Shown here: piece by piece, positions 45,127 through 48,713 of the stretch
How positions within the stretch are numbered: position 1 is the first letter of the stretch
How the letters are laid out: every line of letters begins with the position of its first letter
NCBI GenBank assembly: GCA_024741835.1
Contig: JAENRP010000150.1
Location: forward strand, 1 to 48,713
DNA from: Diplocarpon mali
Lineage: Eukaryota > Ascomycota > Leotiomycetes > Helotiales > Drepanopezizaceae
DNA length: 48,713 nucleotides
Direction of reading: 5' to 3'
Notes under the pieces: model-generated
Told to the model about the DNA's origin: nothing
Database searches by the model: none
What the model saw: the letters and a program-made list of their open reading frames with translations, nothing else
Made by a program: the position numbers and the translations under genes

Positions 45127-46013
45127 ATAGCACCATTAACCATAAGTAAAAAGGCCATACCTAAGAAGAATATATCGGTTGTTGCCTTAGGCAGTAAGTC
45201 CTCGAGCACTACTAATAATAAACTAATATTAAAGGGAGGGTTCTTATAGGATAGTAAGTCACTAAGATTATTAGAAGATATGGTAAGCACTTATAGAACG
45301 TTAGGTAAGACCAAATAGCAGGTATTCCTAAATTCATCTATTGAGGTGCTTAATTATAGAATTTCTACCGTTGAGGAAGGATTCTTAGGTTTTGATGATT
45401 TCCTAGATAAGGAACTTTAAGGCAAAGGTATTGATTGTAAAAAGTTTTTACAAGAGTATTAAGGGTATGCCAATTTAGTTGATTTGTTTCAGAAGAACTG
45501 AGATAAGAAAAATAAGTGTATAAAAAGATTAATGCAATTTACAGATAGCACTTGTAGTACACTTTTCCAAACCTACTTTATAACCGATATTACTACTAAT
45601 AACGCCCTATAAGGGCTTGGTAAAATTTTTGAAATATACTAACCTATAGCAAGGGCTATATAGGTTTTGAACCATTTCACCATTTAAGAAGGTATAAAGA
45701 AGTTGCAGGGAAATAGTATTCGGGGTAGAAGATTTGTTAGATTCTTAAGTACTATCGTGCACTTTACTATTCAGACTATAAAAGACAACCCCGCTTGGTA
45801 TGATAATTTTGCACTCCTTAACTAAACAGTTTTAGACACGCTCGGCTTACAACAATTATAATGCGGTCTACTTATTGTAAAAGAAAAGATGATTTATCTC
45901 ACCGAGTATACTATAAACTACTTCGATAATGAAATAGAGAGATAGGAATTTGTTATTCTTGCCGCTGCGAAGCTACTACTACCTATGGCCGAATTAACAA
46001 ATGAGCCCGACTT

Positions 46014-46038
46014 GACTTATAGGCCCGGCCTACGAGTG
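46014..46038. repeat. 25-bp palindrome, ORF4 site 1
   Basis: Reads TYRPGLRV in frame; matches ORF3 site 42098 by position in the protein. Confidence 0.88.
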
Positions 46039-46199
46039 GAAGAAGCATATGATAAAGAAGTCCCTAAGCATAAGGTGCCTATGATACCTAAAGCTTAAGC
46101 AGAATACTAGCCTGACCACCTATCTTCCGACTTAGACGAGTTTGAATTACTGTCTCTAGAAATCCCCCGAACACCTCGAACGCCGGTGGCAAGTAAATC

Positions 46200-46224
46200 G
46201 AGTTGTAGGCCCGGCCTATAGGTC
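46200..46224. repeat. 25-bp palindrome, ORF4 site 2
   Basis: Reads SCRPGL, a RIP stop, then V. Has no counterpart in ORF3. Confidence 0.85.
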
Positions 46225-47429
46225 AGAACATATGACAATATAGACTCAGAAGATGAGCTAACAGATGAAGTAGACAGCCCTATCACTAATATATTGGAAA
46301 TTTTTAATAACACTAAGAAGGATACATCTAATATCGTGCAGACCTTTCCCGAAGATCTGCAAAAGTTTGTTCTAAAATTCTATAAGTCTATAATAAAGCG
46401 TTTGAAAAAGGAAAACCGGGGAGATGTTTTATTAGCATAAGAGGTAACGGCAAGAGCTGTTAAATAAATCATGAAATTATAATAAGACGAATTCTCCTTA
46501 GATAATATTATGCAGTTCTTTATTAACTATAAGAAATCAAAGGGCGACTACTATATACTTAAGGAGAAGCCTGAAGACACTATAACAATGATCTCCATAG
46601 AATGTTGTCAAGTCCCTCTTAACGTTAAGATAATACTGTAGTATAGTAATAGATTTAGAGTTATAGTAATACTAGAAATGAAGACTCGCCTAAGTAAATT
46701 CGTAATAGGGATGTTTAGAGACTTCTATTTTAAGAAATTTTATACCTTCTATAAATGATAATATGTACTATACTGCAGACTAGCATTAATAGGCATTACC
46801 AATAAAGAAGTATCATCTAACCTCTATAGATTTTGCACTGCTCCTAATTTAAGATTGTTCTTATTATACCTTAGAAATCATATGATAGTGGCTACCGGCA
46901 ATAGAATGGCTAACTAGATTAAAAAAGATGTGTCGCTAGGTTTCTTTAAGTTCAGAGTGGTACCTAAGGCTTTGAAATTATTCTATGATATCGCTTGGAC
47001 CCCCGCCTAGTATAAAACGATACTAACCAAGGATACTTTAATATCGCTTCGCACTAAGGGTTTCTTAAATATACTCAAATTGTTTAGCTGCGCATTCCTA
47101 AGCATAGTTCGTACGTATGGTTATAGTTCTCGGGGAAAGAATTCATTTTTAATATTAGCATAAGAGGAAATGGAAATGTATAAGTACTATTTCCGAATCT
47201 TAGATAAGAAGCCTTCCCCTCCTTCTACCTTCCTTTATAATATGACTTATAGTTTGATATAATAGACTTTGAGGATGTACTATAGGCTATATCTTAATGC
47301 TCTATTGACTCGCTATGATTCTTCATATAAGTTGGTAGCGTATCTTAAGGCTATATAGTTTGTAAGCATTGACTACTATTTGAAAGTTGTTTCTACTAAG
47401 ATTGACGCTAATACGAGATTCGTAAGGCT

Positions 47430-47454
47430 GACTCCTGGGCCTAGCTCGCGGGTT
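47430..47454. repeat. 25-bp palindrome, ORF4 site 3
   Basis: Reads TPGPSSRV; matches ORF3 site 43484, with similar flanks (SIKRDA and STKIDA before, LDYQILPI and IDYYMIPI after). Confidence 0.88.
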
Positions 47455-48251
47455 AGCTCTCCTAATAGTAGGACTATCGATTACTATATGATACCTATAG
47501 TAAAACAATCAATTAGAGAATTTGCTATATGGGAAAAATCCTATAAATTATTAGCTCTTACTTCCTATTGCTTAAAGAATGCTTAATAGGTCTCACTGAA
47601 TCTGGTACGAAACGCAATATAGCAGAAAGAATTGAATACTAAGACTAGGACGCTACTTAAGGAATATATCTCTAATAAGACTATCCTATTCTCTATATTT
47701 ACAAGATAAGGAACGTTCATTGACTTAGAGTCCGGCAGAGAGCCTAGAAAAGGTGGGTTCCTTACTATTAGCAATAACTATACGGAAGTTGTTAGCAATG
47801 ACTTATTCGAAAATGGTACTGACCTAGACGAGTTTTATATTAAGTCCATTTGCATAAAGAAACCGAGCACTGCGAGATGGAGTATTGCTAGGGAATCGTC
47901 AGCTAAGTTTTGTGCAATACTTGGTATAACAAAAGGTGGCCTACTATTAGAAGCACTCGTAGGGAGACGACTATAGAACGATCTATTAGTGGTAATGATA
48001 GTGAAAGAGTTGCTATCCAAAGATGTAGGTCAGCTGACAACCTATTTAAAGAAGTACAAGTAAGAACTTTTTAATAATTTTACTTACACTTGGAAACTGA
48101 TTTAATACTTAGAGCTATAACTGTATAGGGATAAATCCTAGGCTAAGACAAAAGGCACTAATAATAACATCAAGGCTGATAACGTGATTGACAAGACAAT
48201 TCTTCTCGAGAAGTATAGCACTAAAAAGCCTTATGTAAAAACCCTTGACAC

Positions 48252-48276
48252 GACTCCTAGGCCTGGCCCGCGACTT
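48252..48276. repeat. 25-bp palindrome, ORF4 site 4
   Basis: Reads TPRPGPRL; matches ORF3 site 44369. Confidence 0.85.
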
Positions 48277-48600
48277 AATCTGGAAAAAGGCAAGGTTAAG
48301 GAGGTTATGGCCGTGGAATCTCCTGCCGCGTCCCCCTTAGTAGTAGATAACTCTCTAAAGGATGATAATAATAATAAAGAGGATAATAACAATAATACCG
48401 CGATATAAGTCTCCCTCCCTATTAGCAGAAGCCGTCAAACTATACTAGTATCTTCATAAAATACTAAAGCTTTTGCAATACTGAGACCGGACTCTTCCGA
48501 CACTAATAGTAAACTATTAAAAAGAAGTAGGCGCTCTATAAAGAGAGTATTATCTAGTAATAGTTCTCCCTATCCCTTGAAGAGAACTAAGGAAAATTGA

Positions 48601-48713
48601 CATCTAGGTTGGTACTATTTTTAATTATTTTTACGACTCTATAGCTTATTTGTTTGTTTTGCTGGTTTCGTTTTCTGACTCCTGGGCCCGGCCTATAGGT
48701 GAAAAGTGTATAA
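48601..48713 (+). other. Downstream of ORF4, Gypsy-B
   Basis: T-rich non-coding sequence up to the window edge. The 3' LTR of the element is not reached. Confidence 0.6.
48677..48701. repeat. 25-bp palindrome after ORF4
   Basis: GACTCCTGGGCCCGGCC followed by TATAGGTG; one of the copies lying outside an ORF. Confidence 0.85.

Larger units (their letters stand above)
45127..48600 (+). pseudogene. ORF4 of Gypsy-B: unknown protein, paralogue of ORF3
   Basis: About 1157 codons in one frame to TGA at 48598-48600, with fewer RIP stops than elsewhere. The start is unclear: ATA at 45127 or 45142 may be RIP-changed ATG; the first surviving in-frame ATG is at 45280. Landmarks: FDDFLDKELQGKGI-like near residue 88, NSIRGRRFVRF near 197, ILEIFNN and KFVLKFYKSIIKRLKKE near 390-420, FFINYKKSKGDYYIL near 460, YNMTYSL then LRMYYRLYLNALLTRYD near 710-730, EALVGRRL near 940, and an Asp/Asn-rich stretch (DDNNNKEDNNNN) near 1080-1090. 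Palindromes at residues near 297 (TYRPGLRV), 359 (SCRPGL-V), 769 (TPGPSSRV) and 1043 (TPRPGPRL). Three of the four match ORF3 positions. No known domain recognised. Confidence 0.78.
33430..48713 (+). mobile_element. Gypsy-B: giant Ty3/Gypsy element, right end outside window
   Basis: More than 15.2 kb: LTR/leader, Gag-protease, RT-RNase H-integrase, then two extra paralogous ORFs (ORF3, ORF4). RT precedes integrase, and the integrase shows GLENKGVVKAFL and NGVVERGYRD, as in Ty3/Gypsy. All segments of Gypsy-A match it in the same order, including ORF3 and part of ORF4, so the extra ORFs belong to the element and are not a chance neighbour. It is less RIP-changed than A. Fourteen palindromes are spread along it. 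Confidence 0.9.

Noticed and set aside
1..48713. Host genes, tRNA or rRNA genes
   Set aside because: I looked on both strands for non-transposon coding frames and RNA motifs and saw none; all long stretches are explained by the five elements.

Overview
The window looks like transposon-packed heterochromatin of a filamentous ascomycete (Pezizomycotina type) that has undergone repeat-induced point mutation (RIP). I see no host gene, tRNA or rRNA. The sequence is AT-rich and loaded with TpA. The old reading frames are full of TAG/TAA where Gln or Trp codons would stand, and pairs of repeat copies differ almost only by C-to-T and G-to-A changes. Nearly every base can be assigned to LTR retrotransposons, so the coding features below are RIP-degraded pseudogenes.

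Layout. The oldest layer is a very large Ty3/Gypsy element on the minus strand (Gypsy-A). It runs off the left edge and is cut into four pieces (1-1753, 9355-16803, 22905-23521, 31116-33429) by three complete Ty1/Copia elements. These are Copia-1 (1754-9354, plus strand, duplicated target GAAAT), Copia-D (16804-22904, minus strand, duplicated target ATTGC) and Copia-2 (23522-31115, minus strand, duplicated target TATTC). Copia-1 and Copia-2 are one family; Copia-D is another. From 33430 to the right edge lies a second copy of the Gypsy family on the plus strand (Gypsy-B). It appears to have landed in the Gag leader of Gypsy-A, so the missing 5' end of Gypsy-A should lie to the right of the window. 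The A pieces map onto B with constant offsets over long stretches, that is, almost without indels.

The Gypsy family is unusual. After Gag-protease and RT-RNase H-integrase (in overlapping frames, RT in the -1 frame) it carries two further long ORFs, here called ORF3 (1105 codons, exactly the same length in A and B) and ORF4 (about 1157 codons). ORF3 and ORF4 are diverged paralogues of each other and I do not recognise their function. The element is therefore longer than 15 kb.

The most striking signal is a dispersed 25-bp imperfect palindrome (arms GACTCGCGG and CCGCGAGTC around a 7-nt core) with about 36 copies in the Gypsy elements and Copia-D. Most copies lie inside the ancestral ORFs in one preferred frame that encodes T-R-x-P-G-x-R-V. 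Because the unit is palindromic and 25 nt long, it encodes the same peptide in either orientation. In Copia-D eight copies form an in-frame array inside Pol, all spaced by multiples of 3, while three more copies in the 3' non-coding part are spaced exactly 64 nt apart. ORF3 and ORF4 carry the palindrome at matching positions. This recalls the Rickettsia palindromic elements that sit inside protein genes, but here it is in a fungal nuclear transposon community.
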